A stretch of 41,458 nucleotides of DNA, from the NCBI GenBank assembly GCA_050309775.1, contig JBNRMV010000006.1, positions 1 through 41,458 on the forward strand. Direction: 5' to 3'. The notes below the pieces were generated by a model. The model was given only the letters and a program-made list of their open reading frames with translations, searched no databases and was not told the origin of the DNA. The translations under genes were made by a program, and so were the position numbers. Positions 8,791 to 15,545 of this stretch are shown here, piece by piece; positions within the stretch are counted from its first letter, which is position 1; each line of letters opens with the position of its first letter. The DNA is from DTU072 sp050309775. GTDB taxonomy: Bacteria; Bacillota; Clostridia; Christensenellales; DTU072.

Positions 8791-9744
8791 TTATTTATTC
8801 ATAACCAATGACGCCGCTCCGATGATACCTGCATTGTTCAGCAGCGTAGCGCGCACTATTTTCACCTTCGGGTTTATTCTGCCGCCATAGTGGTATCTGT
8901 TGACATACCTTTGAATCATATCAATAAAGTACTGTCCCTCATTCGACACGCCGCCGCCTATCATAAGCACATCCGGACGGAAAATATTTATTAAATTCAC
9001 CGCTCCCGTACCTACATACTTGACATATCTTTTTACCAGCGCCTTTGCTATGGGGTCGCCTTGTTTGGCGGCGTCAAAGCTGACCTTTGCGCTGACCTTG
9101 CCATAGTTTTCGGCTACCTTGTGCAACAGGCTTTCGGGGTGCTTTTGCATGGCTCTTTTGGTGTCGCGTATCAACGCCGTAGCCGATGCATATACTTCCC
9201 AGCAGCCTCTCCTGCCGCATGTGCATTTTTCTCCGTCAATACGAATTACCATATGCCCGGCCTCAGCGCCGGCGCCCTTCTTGCCATTATAAATCTTGCC
9301 GTCAAGAATTATGCCTGAGCCGACTCCCGTTCCCAGCGTAATAAAAATGCAATTCTTGCTGCCCTTGCCGCTGCCAAAGGTGTATTCTCCCAAAGCTGCG
9401 CAGTTGGCATCGTTTTCAATAACAATATCAGTATTCCAATATTTTTTGAATTCTGCCACAAACGGCACTTTGTCAAAATGCAGATTGTTGGCATAGGTTA
9501 TTATGCCCTTATCGCTCCAGATTGTACCCGGACAGCCGATACCTATTGCGGCAATATCTTCTTTTGTCAAATTGGCTTTTTCCGTAATTTGTTTGCAAAG
9601 TTCGTAAGTATCCGCCACCATTACGCTGTAATGCTTGTCGGGATAAGTCGGACATGAGCTTTGCGCAATGATTTCTCCGGCGCTGTTTATGACGCCTGCT
9701 TTTACGCTCATGCCTCCGATATCAATGCCGATATAGTATTTCAT
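8791..9744 (-). CDS. glcK: ROK-family glucokinase
   Basis: The protein has 317 residues, normal for bacterial ROK glucokinases. The phosphate-binding motif IGIDIGGMSVKAGV is at 5–18. The sugar-binding and catalytic segment ENDANCAALGE is at 110–120, with Asp112 as the expected general base. LGTGVGSGII follows near 137–146. The zinc site is complete: His164 in EAGHMVI, and Cys174, Cys176 and Cys181 in CTCGRRGC. The enzyme phosphorylates glucose, or a close hexose or N-acetylhexosamine, at C6 using ATP. The ATG follows AAGGAG. It lies 9 bases after manA and is co-transcribed with it, consistent with a small hexose-phosphate operon. ROK kinases vary in sugar choice, so glucose is the likely but not the only candidate. 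Confidence 0.9.
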   Translation of the reverse strand: MKYYIGIDIGGMSVKAGVINSAGEIIAQSSCPTYPDKHYSVMVADTYELCKQITEKANLTKEDIAAIGIGCPGTIWSDKGIITYANNLHFDKVPFVAEFKKYWNTDIVIENDANCAALGEYTFGSGKGSKNCIFITLGTGVGSGIILDGKIYNGKKGAGAEAGHMVIRIDGEKCTCGRRGCWEVYASATALIRDTKRAMQKHPESLLHKVAENYGKVSAKVSFDAAKQGDPIAKALVKRYVKYVGTGAVNLINIFRPDVLMIGGGVSNEGQYFIDMIQRYVNRYHYGGRINPKVKIVRATLLNNAGIIGAASLVMNK

Positions 9745-9753
9745 AAAAACTCC

Positions 9754-10722
9754 TTATATTTGGTATGCTATTATTTTCATTTTTCCATAAAAGCTGACAT
9801 CGCAACCAGCCGGTACAAATACGGTATCTCCCTTTTTCAGCGGCTCAACATCGTGCTGAGCAAATTTGCCTATATGACCATCGCCGTCAATTACCGTAAA
9901 TCCGCAAAACTTTTCTTTGTCAACCATGCACATTTCTTTGTTTATGATGGCTTCATGCGTTGAAAAATATTGGCTTGTGGCAAGAGTGCGGTACGAAAAA
10001 CCGTCCTCTTGGATATATTCTTTGTTTTGTTCGGGTATTATGTATCTGTTGCAATCCGTAACCGCCACGGCTTTTTCGATATGCAACTGCCGTTTCTGCC
10101 CGTTTTTGTCAACACGATTGTAATCGTATACCCTGTAAGTCAGGTCGCTGTTTTGTTGTACCTCAAGAATGGTAAGGCCTGCTCCTATGGCGTGCAATGT
10201 GCCCGCAGGCACCAAATAATAATCCCCGGCTTTGACCTTAACTTTGTTGAGGTATTTCTCAATCTCGCCTTTGGTTATGATATCTTCAAGCTGACTTCGT
10301 GAAATATCCTGGTTTAGCCCCAGATAAATGCTTGCGCCCTCTTTGGCATCGCAAATATACCACATCTCGCATTTGCCTTTTTTGCCCTCATGCTTCATAG
10401 CATATTCGTCATCGGGATGCACTTGAACAGAAAGCGGAGTTTCGGCATTTATCAGCTTTACCAGCAGCGGAAAAACCTCTGAATGCGCACTTCCGCACAA
10501 ATCGGCATTCTTTTGCAGCACTTCCTTCAATGATTGCCCCTTGTATTCGCCGTTGAGAACAATGGATTCACCGCCCTCATTTGCGCTCATTTCCCAGCTT
10601 TCGGCAATGTTGTCACCTGCGGATTGCTTGTTCCAATGCAGTTTCAGCTCTTTGCCCCCCCAAATGTAGTCCTTGACTGTATAACTTAAAAAAAACGGAT
10701 AAAATTCTCTGTCGTACCGCAT
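9754..10722 (-). CDS. manA: Mannose-6-phosphate isomerase, class I (short Firmicutes type)
   Basis: The protein has 322 residues, matching the short Bacillus ManA/YvyI type rather than the ~390-residue enteric form. The cupin zinc site is visible: Gln100 and His102 in SVQVHPDDEYA, Glu119 in KCEMWY, and His177 in VPAGTLHAIGAG. LTYRVYDYNR (near 194–203) is a family landmark. The enzyme interconverts mannose 6-phosphate and fructose 6-phosphate. That can feed mannose into glycolysis, or supply mannose-6-phosphate for GDP-sugars used in surface glycans. The ATG has GAGGAG six bases upstream. It has its own promoter (10751–10779) and leads the run glcK–radical SAM–DUF2344–rng. Confidence 0.92.
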   Translation of the reverse strand: MRYDREFYPFFLSYTVKDYIWGGKELKLHWNKQSAGDNIAESWEMSANEGGESIVLNGEYKGQSLKEVLQKNADLCGSAHSEVFPLLVKLINAETPLSVQVHPDDEYAMKHEGKKGKCEMWYICDAKEGASIYLGLNQDISRSQLEDIITKGEIEKYLNKVKVKAGDYYLVPAGTLHAIGAGLTILEVQQNSDLTYRVYDYNRVDKNGQKRQLHIEKAVAVTDCNRYIIPEQNKEYIQEDGFSYRTLATSQYFSTHEAIINKEMCMVDKEKFCGFTVIDGDGHIGKFAQHDVEPLKKGDTVFVPAGCDVSFYGKMKIIAYQI

Positions 10723-10750
10723 GGTAACTCCTCTGAAAAATTATATATAA

Positions 10751-10779
10751 ATCATAATATAATGAGAGCCCAAAGTCAA
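10751..10779 (-). promoter_or_regulatory. Sigma-A promoter of the manA operon
   Basis: On the minus strand TTGACT (10779–10774) and TATGAT (10756–10751) are 17 bases apart. The start point would be near 10744, giving a leader of about 20 bases before the manA ATG. A terminator lies immediately upstream, so this promoter begins a separate unit. Confidence 0.72.
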
Positions 10780-10815
10780 GAGTCTTGGGTGGCGCGCCCG
10801 ATAATCAGGCATAAT

Positions 10816-10847
10816 AAAAAGGATTTGCTAAACAGCAAATCCTTTTT
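10816..10847. terminator. Bidirectional Rho-independent terminator after the NYN gene
   Basis: AAAAAGGATTTGCT, loop AAAC, AGCAAATCCTTTTT forms a perfect 14-bp stem whose outer A/T pairs provide a T-run in either direction. It ends the NYN transcript 27 bases after that gene's stop and isolates the manA promoter. Confidence 0.9.
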
Positions 10848-10873
10848 GATATTTGAAGTAATCTGTATCTTTC

Positions 10874-11455
10874 TTATTTGTATCTGGAAAGAATATCGCT
10901 GCCCGAAAGTATCTTTTTGAGTTCGGCGGCATACTTGTTGTCTGCGGCAGGTTGAGCAGCCGGCTTGGCAACAGGTTTCGGCGCTTTCTTCGGGGCTTGC
11001 TTTCTGGTGGGAGCGGCATAGCCTTCTCTGAGATAGTCTTCGGGGACAAGAATAAAATCAGTAAACTCGCTTGTGTAGGCGCCTTCTTGAATGTTGATGT
11101 CATAGACATCTTTGCCCTTCAGTTTGAGATAGGATACGATAGGAAGAATGTCGCCATCGCCTACCGCAAAAGCAACTGCGTCGACAGATGAGCTCATTCC
11201 GATAAGCGTAGCGTCAATAATCTGACGGGTATCAAGTTTGTTTCTTCTTCTTGATGCAATGGGCGTCACAGCGTCATATCCCTTGGCGGCTATATACTCA
11301 TTGAAATCACGATTTCTTTTGGCGACATAACTATAAAACTTGACATTTACTATTTCAAACTGAGTCTCCATTTTTTCGGCGAGCTTCTTAAAGCCCTCGC
11401 ATGTAATCCTAAGACTTGCAAGGTCGATAAGAACTGCAATTTTTGGTTTCTTCAT
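10874..11455 (-). CDS. NYN-domain (PIN-like) putative RNase
   Basis: The protein has 193 residues. Residues 1–140 match the NYN/LabA-type PIN fold: IAVLIDLASL at 6–15 with an early acidic residue, DTRQIIDATLIGM near 75–87, and AVGDGDILPIVSYLKLKGK near 96–114, which carries the typical GDGD acidic pair. A linker rich in Ala, Pro and Lys follows (about 148–172), ending in a short helical tail (ELKKILSGSDILSRYK). Family members are metal-dependent RNases or RNA-processing factors, but specific roles are mostly unknown. Start: ATG with GGAGG ten bases upstream. It follows the DNA glycosylase gene by 32 bases and ends at a strong terminator. Confidence 0.82.
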   Translation of the reverse strand: MKKPKIAVLIDLASLRITCEGFKKLAEKMETQFEIVNVKFYSYVAKRNRDFNEYIAAKGYDAVTPIASRRRNKLDTRQIIDATLIGMSSSVDAVAFAVGDGDILPIVSYLKLKGKDVYDINIQEGAYTSEFTDFILVPEDYLREGYAAPTRKQAPKKAPKPVAKPAAQPAADNKYAAELKKILSGSDILSRYK

Positions 11456-11487
11456 ATTCTTTGTCCTCCAAATAATATTAAATTATT

Positions 11488-12321
11488 CTATATTATATTG
11501 TTCTGTCTATAATAAAAGAAAAGGTATTGCTGCGCATAACCACTGAGGCCGCCAAAGATGTCGGTCAATGACTGAGCCATTTGGCTGCAATTTCTTTTTG
11601 GCGGAAGGCGCATGTCGCGATAAATCCTTTTGCACCATGTGTCCATCGGGAAAACATCGCCTTTTCGGTAGGCAAAAAGCAAGATACAATCTGCAACCTT
11701 GCCTCCGACGCCTTTTAGCGTCATAAGCCTCTTCCGGGCTTCTGCCGTCGGCACAGAATACAAATCAAGGTCAAACCCTTCGGAAATCATTCTTACGGTG
11801 TCGGTTATGTAGCCGGCACGATATCCCGCCCCTATTCTTTTATAAAAAGATTCATTTTCCGATGCAAGAGCCTCCAGTGTGGGAAATGCCTTGTATTCAC
11901 CGAAATCCTCTCCAAGATACTCACACAGCCGTGTTAGGATACCTTTTATGCGAGGAATATTGTTGTTTGCCGAAATGATGAAAGAAATAATGGTTTCGAG
12001 TGGCGGCTGATTCAAGATGCGTATGCCCTCTCCGAACGCTATCGCCTCTTTCATCAGGGGATACTCCTCCAGCTTGCGCTTTATTGGCGTATAATCCCTG
12101 TCCAAATCAAAGAACTTTTTGGCAAATTCAATATCACTTGAGCCTATTATAGCACGGTCACATTCATATTTCAAGTGGCAAATCACATTTTTTGCAATAA
12201 TTTTATAATTGTTATTTTCACCGCTGAAACGAAAAACCTGACCGCTCTCAAGTATCTGCTCAATGTTGAATTGAGAAAGGTCGTTTATTACTATTTGGTT
12301 GTTAAGGATACTGTAATCCAT
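11488..12321 (-). CDS. OGG1-type 8-oxoguanine DNA glycosylase/AP lyase
   Basis: The protein has 277 residues. An OGG_N-like beta domain (about 1–95, with ILESGQVFRF) is followed by a helix-hairpin-helix glycosylase domain. The hairpin motif LKGVGGKVADCILLFAYRK (202–220) carries Lys208, matching the catalytic lysine of human OGG1 in GVGTKVADC. PMDTW holds Asp227, matching the catalytic aspartate after the hairpin. The enzyme removes oxidised guanine opposite cytosine and nicks the backbone. It starts with ATG only 13 bases after the T-run of the rpmA terminator and has a weak AGGG site, so it probably depends on read-through. NYN follows it. Confidence 0.9.
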   Translation of the reverse strand: MDYSILNNQIVINDLSQFNIEQILESGQVFRFSGENNNYKIIAKNVICHLKYECDRAIIGSSDIEFAKKFFDLDRDYTPIKRKLEEYPLMKEAIAFGEGIRILNQPPLETIISFIISANNNIPRIKGILTRLCEYLGEDFGEYKAFPTLEALASENESFYKRIGAGYRAGYITDTVRMISEGFDLDLYSVPTAEARKRLMTLKGVGGKVADCILLFAYRKGDVFPMDTWCKRIYRDMRLPPKRNCSQMAQSLTDIFGGLSGYAQQYLFFYYRQNNII

Positions 12322-12334
12322 AGTTTGCTATCCC

Positions 12335-12385
12335 TAAAAAATAATAACAGGTTTTTGCGCCTTTTTGTTGGCGTAAAGACCTGTT
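12335..12385 (-). terminator. Rho-independent terminator after rpmA
   Basis: The minus strand reads AACAGGTCTTTACGCC, loop AACAAAAA, GGCGCAAAAACCTGTT, giving 14 pairs with two mismatches, then ATTATTTTTT. It lies 51 bases after the L27 stop and directly in front of the glycosylase start. Confidence 0.8.
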
Positions 12386-12436
12386 ACTCAAATTCTTTGT
12401 GAAATTATGGTTTTTGTTTCAATGCTTTTGGGTGAT

Positions 12437-12721
12437 TTAGTCGCAATAAACGCAGACTTTTTTGAAGCGTTTATTCCTTGTTCCTGCTTCCTCAAAACGC
12501 ACGGTTCCGCTGGCTTTTGCAAACAAAGTATCATCCTTGCCGATGCCCACATTCAAACCCGCATGCATCTTTGTGCCGCGCTGTCTTACGAGAATGTTTC
12601 CGGCAAGTACAAACTGTCCGTCAGCTCTCTTTGGTCCCAATCTCTTGGAAGCGCTGTCTCTTCCGTTTCGGGAGCTTCCCACACCTTTCTTGTGCGCAAA
12701 CAATTGAATATTCATAAACAT
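12437..12721 (-). CDS. rpmA: 50S ribosomal protein L27 with cleavable N-terminus
   Basis: The protein has 94 residues and begins MFMNIQLFAHKKGVG. It continues with the L27 hallmarks RNGRDSASKRLGPKRADGQ and RQRGTKMHAGLNVGIGKDDT. The first residues form the Firmicutes extension: NIQLF|AHKKG lines up with the Prp site NLQFF|ASKKG of S. aureus, so the mature protein should begin at Ala9. That exposes the N-terminus reaching into the peptidyl transferase centre. GGAGG ten bases upstream favours the ATG at 12721; an ATG six bases further in is possible. It begins 2 bases after the prp stop. Confidence 0.93.
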   Translation of the reverse strand: MFMNIQLFAHKKGVGSSRNGRDSASKRLGPKRADGQFVLAGNILVRQRGTKMHAGLNVGIGKDDTLFAKASGTVRFEEAGTRNKRFKKVCVYCD

Positions 12722-12723
12722 AT

Positions 12724-13041
12724 CTATCGTTCCTCCATCTTTATAAAGGCTTTGTAGCCTCTTTGCATATCCTTTAGACCCAAATACATTGCTCTTAGGA
12801 TAGCCTGCTGTTTTATGCCGTCTTCGGGCGTCTTTGCTTCGGGACAGGTAAAGGACAAATATCCCTCTCTCCTTTGGTATTTGACATCCGATATATCCAT
12901 AAGTCCGAGCATCGCCGTCTGTACTATTGCCGATACTGCGCTGCAAACAATGTCCTTGCCTTGCTCCGCATATCCGCTGTGTCCCGAACATTCGACCTTT
13001 TTTATGGCGCCGTCTTTGTGGATAATGGCAATCTTTATCAT
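12724..13041 (-). CDS. prp: Prp (YsxB-type) cysteine protease for L27 processing
   Basis: The protein has 105 residues. The Prp signature CSGHSGYAEQGKDIVCSAVS (18–37) carries the catalytic pair, His21 and Cys33, at positions equal to His22 and Cys34 of S. aureus Prp. It trims the N-terminal extension of L27 before or during ribosome assembly. It lies between rplU (12-base gap) and rpmA (2-base gap), the usual order, and must be co-transcribed with them. The ribosome binding site is weak (GGAA), which may keep the protease level low relative to the ribosomal proteins. Confidence 0.92.
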   Translation of the reverse strand: MIKIAIIHKDGAIKKVECSGHSGYAEQGKDIVCSAVSAIVQTAMLGLMDISDVKYQRREGYLSFTCPEAKTPEDGIKQQAILRAMYLGLKDMQRGYKAFIKMEER

Positions 13042-13053
13042 AAAAAATTCCGT

Positions 13054-13359
13054 TTAGCCTACTATGTCAGTGATTTTGATTTCCGTATATGGCTGACGGT
13101 GTCCTTGACGCTTGCGGATATTCTTCTTGGCTTTGTACTTGAAGATGTTGATTTTTTTGCCCTTGCCGTTGTAGACAACATCGGCCTCGGCGTATGCGCC
13201 TTCAATAGGGTTGCCAACAAGCACTTCGCCGTCACGGTTCAGCATAAGGACATCAAGTTTTACTTTGGAGCCAACCTCAAGGTTCAATGACTCAACTTTC
13301 AAAACGGTATCCTTCTCAACCTTGTACTGTTTTCCGCCTGTCAAAATTATTGCGTACAT
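13054..13359 (-). CDS. rplU: 50S ribosomal protein L21
   Basis: The protein has 101 residues, normal for L21. It begins MYAIILTGGKQYKVEKD. The family motif FKYKAKKNIRKRQGHRQPYT occupies about 73–92. It binds 23S rRNA in the large subunit. The start ATG follows AAAGGAGG with ordinary spacing. It is the first gene of rplU–prp–rpmA. The 70-base leader upstream has hairpins that could serve as an L21-type autoregulatory leader. Confidence 0.96.
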   Translation of the reverse strand: MYAIILTGGKQYKVEKDTVLKVESLNLEVGSKVKLDVLMLNRDGEVLVGNPIEGAYAEADVVYNGKGKKINIFKYKAKKNIRKRQGHRQPYTEIKITDIVG

Positions 13360-13430
13360 ATCTCTTACCTCCTTTAAGGACTCGCTAAGTCGGGTGGCTT
13401 CAACAAGCGCTTTTCATACCCTGATTATGC
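13360..13430 (-). ncRNA. Possible L21-type leader in the rplU mRNA
   Basis: Between the -10 box and rplU, the minus strand can fold GGGT with ACCC around an inner GCTT-GTTG-AAGC hairpin. A second hairpin GACT-TAGCG-AGTC follows, and then CCTTAAAGG, which overlaps the ribosome binding site. The position and size fit the L21 leader family of Firmicutes, but I cannot confirm the family's conserved bases by eye. Confidence 0.45.
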
Positions 13431-13435
13431 GGCTC

Positions 13436-13441
13436 ATTATA
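13436..13441 (-). promoter_or_regulatory. -10 box of the rplU operon
   Basis: A perfect TATAAT on the minus strand, 77 bases before the rplU ATG. At 17-bp spacing the -35 site reads AAAGCA, a poor match, so the promoter strength is uncertain. Confidence 0.5.
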
Positions 13442-13552
13442 ATTTATCACATACCGGCTGCTTTTGCAAGGATTTTTGCGCTATTTTTTATTTTATGAAT
13501 GTCTTTTATTTATTAACCATAGTCAAAATTACTAGTCTGGTACGAAATATTT

Positions 13553-13561
13553 TGGTATAAT
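13553..13561 (+). promoter_or_regulatory. Extended -10 promoter of the YczE-like gene
   Basis: TGGTATAAT is an extended -10 element (TGnTATAAT). No -35 match is seen at 16–18 bases. The ATG at 13570 lies only 8 bases after the box, at or next to the expected transcription start, so the mRNA would have almost no leader. Confidence 0.65.
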
Positions 13562-13569
13562 GCTGCTAT

Positions 13570-14229
13570 ATGAAAAAACTAAAGTTCCCCGCAGAATTGG
13601 CGTTCTTTGCCGGTTTAATAATACTTGCCGTCGGCATTGCTTTTTTTATAAAGGCGGACTTTGGCATGAGCGTCATACAGTCGGTGGCATATCTCATAAG
13701 TTTGGCTGTGCCGGAGCTTTCATTCGGCACCGTAAGTTATTTGCTGCAGTTTGTGCTTATTGTTACGCTTTGCATAATTGTACGCAAATTCAGCATACGC
13801 TTTATCATTTCATTCGGCTCCGCCGTTCTGTATGGCTATACACTTGACTTGGTTGTATACCTTATGCGCAACCTCTCCGCAAACAACATTGCCGTAAGAA
13901 TATTGTTCTTTGCCGCAGGGTTTTTTCTCGTGGTTGTGGCGGTGACTTTGTTTTTTCGCACCAACATACCGCTTATGCCATATGATATTTTCGTAACCGA
14001 AATTGCAAACACCAAAAAAATAAGCAAGTCCAATGTAAAAATTATTTATGACCTTTGCTATCTTGCCGTTGCGCTGACGCTCAGCCTGAGCATCTTCGGA
14101 AAACTTGTAGGCATAGGTATCGGCACAATAATCAGCGGACTGTTCTCTGGCGTTGCCGTAAAGTTTTTTGGCAAATTGGTAGACAAAGTCATAGTTTTTG
14201 AGCCTATGATACTTAAAAGCAAACAATAG
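13570..14229 (+). CDS. YczE/DUF6198-like integral membrane protein
   Basis: The protein has 219 residues and about six hydrophobic segments, including AELAFFAGLIILAVGIAFFI, VSYLLQFVLIVTLCIIV and FFAAGFFLVVVAVTLFF. Polar loops include KADFGMSVIQ and RTNIPLMPYD. The pattern of a first helix ending in IKADFGMS and later PLMPYDIF resembles the YczE/YitT-type proteins of unknown function in Bacillota. There is no Shine-Dalgarno sequence before the ATG. Any downstream start would lose the first membrane helix. The lysA promoter -35 box overlaps the stop codon, so lysA has independent transcription. Function is unknown; a transporter role is only a guess. Confidence 0.68.
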   Translation: MKKLKFPAELAFFAGLIILAVGIAFFIKADFGMSVIQSVAYLISLAVPELSFGTVSYLLQFVLIVTLCIIVRKFSIRFIISFGSAVLYGYTLDLVVYLMRNLSANNIAVRILFFAAGFFLVVVAVTLFFRTNIPLMPYDIFVTEIANTKKISKSNVKIIYDLCYLAVALTLSLSIFGKLVGIGIGTIISGLFSGVAVKFFGKLVDKVIVFEPMILKSKQ

Positions 14230-14255
14230 ACAACTTTATACATAAATGGTATAAT
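14227..14255 (+). promoter_or_regulatory. Sigma-A promoter of lysA
   Basis: TAGACA (14227–14232) and TATAAT (14250–14255) are 17 bases apart, with an extended TGG before the -10. The -35 hexamer contains the TAG stop codon of the upstream membrane protein. The predicted start is near 14262, and AGGAG (14271–14275) precedes the lysA ATG. Confidence 0.8.
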
Positions 14256-14281
14256 TGTTTTATTACATTCAGGAGTAGCAC

Positions 14282-15544
14282 ATGAAAAAACCCTTTTTAT
14301 CACTAGAAAAAGCCAAAGAAATCACAAAAGTTTATCCCACGCCGGTATATGTCTATGACGAAAAAGGCATAATTGAGAACGCGCGCGAACTATATGACGC
14401 ATTCAGTTGGAACAAGGGCTTCAAGGAATATTTTGCCGTAAAAGCCACGCCCAACCCCGAAATCCTGCGCGTACTGAAGAATGAGGGCTGCGGAGTAGAC
14501 TGTTCCTCATATACAGAACTTCTTATGTCCGACGCCATGGGCTTCAAAGAAGACGAAATAATGTTCTCCAGCAATGAGACTGCCGCCGAAGAATATCAGC
14601 TTGCAAAAAAACTGAACGCAATCATAAACCTTGACGACATAACCCATATTGAGTTCCTGAAAGAGGTTGCAGGCATTCCCGAAAAAATTTGTCTGCGTTT
14701 CAATCCCGGCGGAAAGTTCACCATCAATAACCAAATTATGGGCAGCCCTGCGGACGCAAAATACGGACTTACCCGAGCGCAAATGACAGAAGCCGTAAAA
14801 CAACTTTTGGAACTGGGCGTAAAAGAGTTTGGCGTGCATTCTTTCCTCGCCAGCAACACCATGGGCAACGAATACTACCCAAAACTTGCAAGAATAGTTT
14901 TTGAAACCATTACAGAACTTCATGCTGAAACAGGCGCAAAATTTGTATTTGCAAACCTCAGCGGCGGTATCGGCGTGCCCTACCGTCCCGAACAGCCAAA
15001 AAATGATATTTATGTCATTTCCGCAGGAGTAAAAGAGGCATACGAACAGACCATAGCCGCTTCTCCGCTGAAAGAAATTGCCATTTATACCGAACTGGGC
15101 AGATATATGCTGGCGCCATACGGAATATTGCTGACGACTGCCATTCACGAAAAAAACATTTACAAACAATATATCGGCGTAGACGCATGCGCGGCAAACC
15201 TTATGCGCCCTGCCATTTACGGAGCATACCACCACATAACCGTACTGGGAAAGGAAGATGCCGCAGAAGAAAAAGTATATGATGTCGTCGGCTCGCTTTG
15301 CGAAAACAGCGACAAATTTGCCGTAGACAGACCTCTTCCCGTTATCGAAAGAGGCGACATTCTTGCCATACACGATGCCGGAGCGCACGGCTTCAGCATG
15401 GGATACAACTACAACGGCAAACTGCGCAGCGCCGAAGTGCTGCTCAGAACTGACGGCAGTTTCCAACTGATAAGAAGGGCCGAAACCGTAAAGGACTATT
15501 TCGCCACCTTCAATTTCATGCCGGAATTCAAGGATTACAGATAA
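14282..15544 (+). CDS. lysA: Diaminopimelate decarboxylase
   Basis: The protein has 420 residues, a fold-type III PLP enzyme of the Orn/DAP/Arg decarboxylase class 2 family. The cofactor lysine is Lys54 in YFAVKATPNP. The barrel phosphate-binding stretch is LSGGIGVPY, and TELGRYMLAPYG (near 278–289) is the glutamate-containing PLP loop. The C-terminal domain has VGSLCENSDKF, with the conserved active-site cysteine that reaches across the dimer. It converts meso-diaminopimelate to lysine, the last step of lysine synthesis. It is monocistronic: its own promoter lies upstream and a strong terminator starts 21 bases after the stop. The neighbouring minus-strand gene ends one base away. Confidence 0.93.
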   Translation: MKKPFLSLEKAKEITKVYPTPVYVYDEKGIIENARELYDAFSWNKGFKEYFAVKATPNPEILRVLKNEGCGVDCSSYTELLMSDAMGFKEDEIMFSSNETAAEEYQLAKKLNAIINLDDITHIEFLKEVAGIPEKICLRFNPGGKFTINNQIMGSPADAKYGLTRAQMTEAVKQLLELGVKEFGVHSFLASNTMGNEYYPKLARIVFETITELHAETGAKFVFANLSGGIGVPYRPEQPKNDIYVISAGVKEAYEQTIAASPLKEIAIYTELGRYMLAPYGILLTTAIHEKNIYKQYIGVDACAANLMRPAIYGAYHHITVLGKEDAAEEKVYDVVGSLCENSDKFAVDRPLPVIERGDILAIHDAGAHGFSMGYNYNGKLRSAEVLLRTDGSFQLIRRAETVKDYFATFNFMPEFKDYR

Positions 15545-15545
15545 A

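Noticed and set aside
14507..15466. A 319-codon minus-strand open frame across lysA.
   Set aside because: Its translation is Phe/Val/Cys-rich with no recognisable motif, while the plus strand encodes a complete lysA with promoter and terminator.
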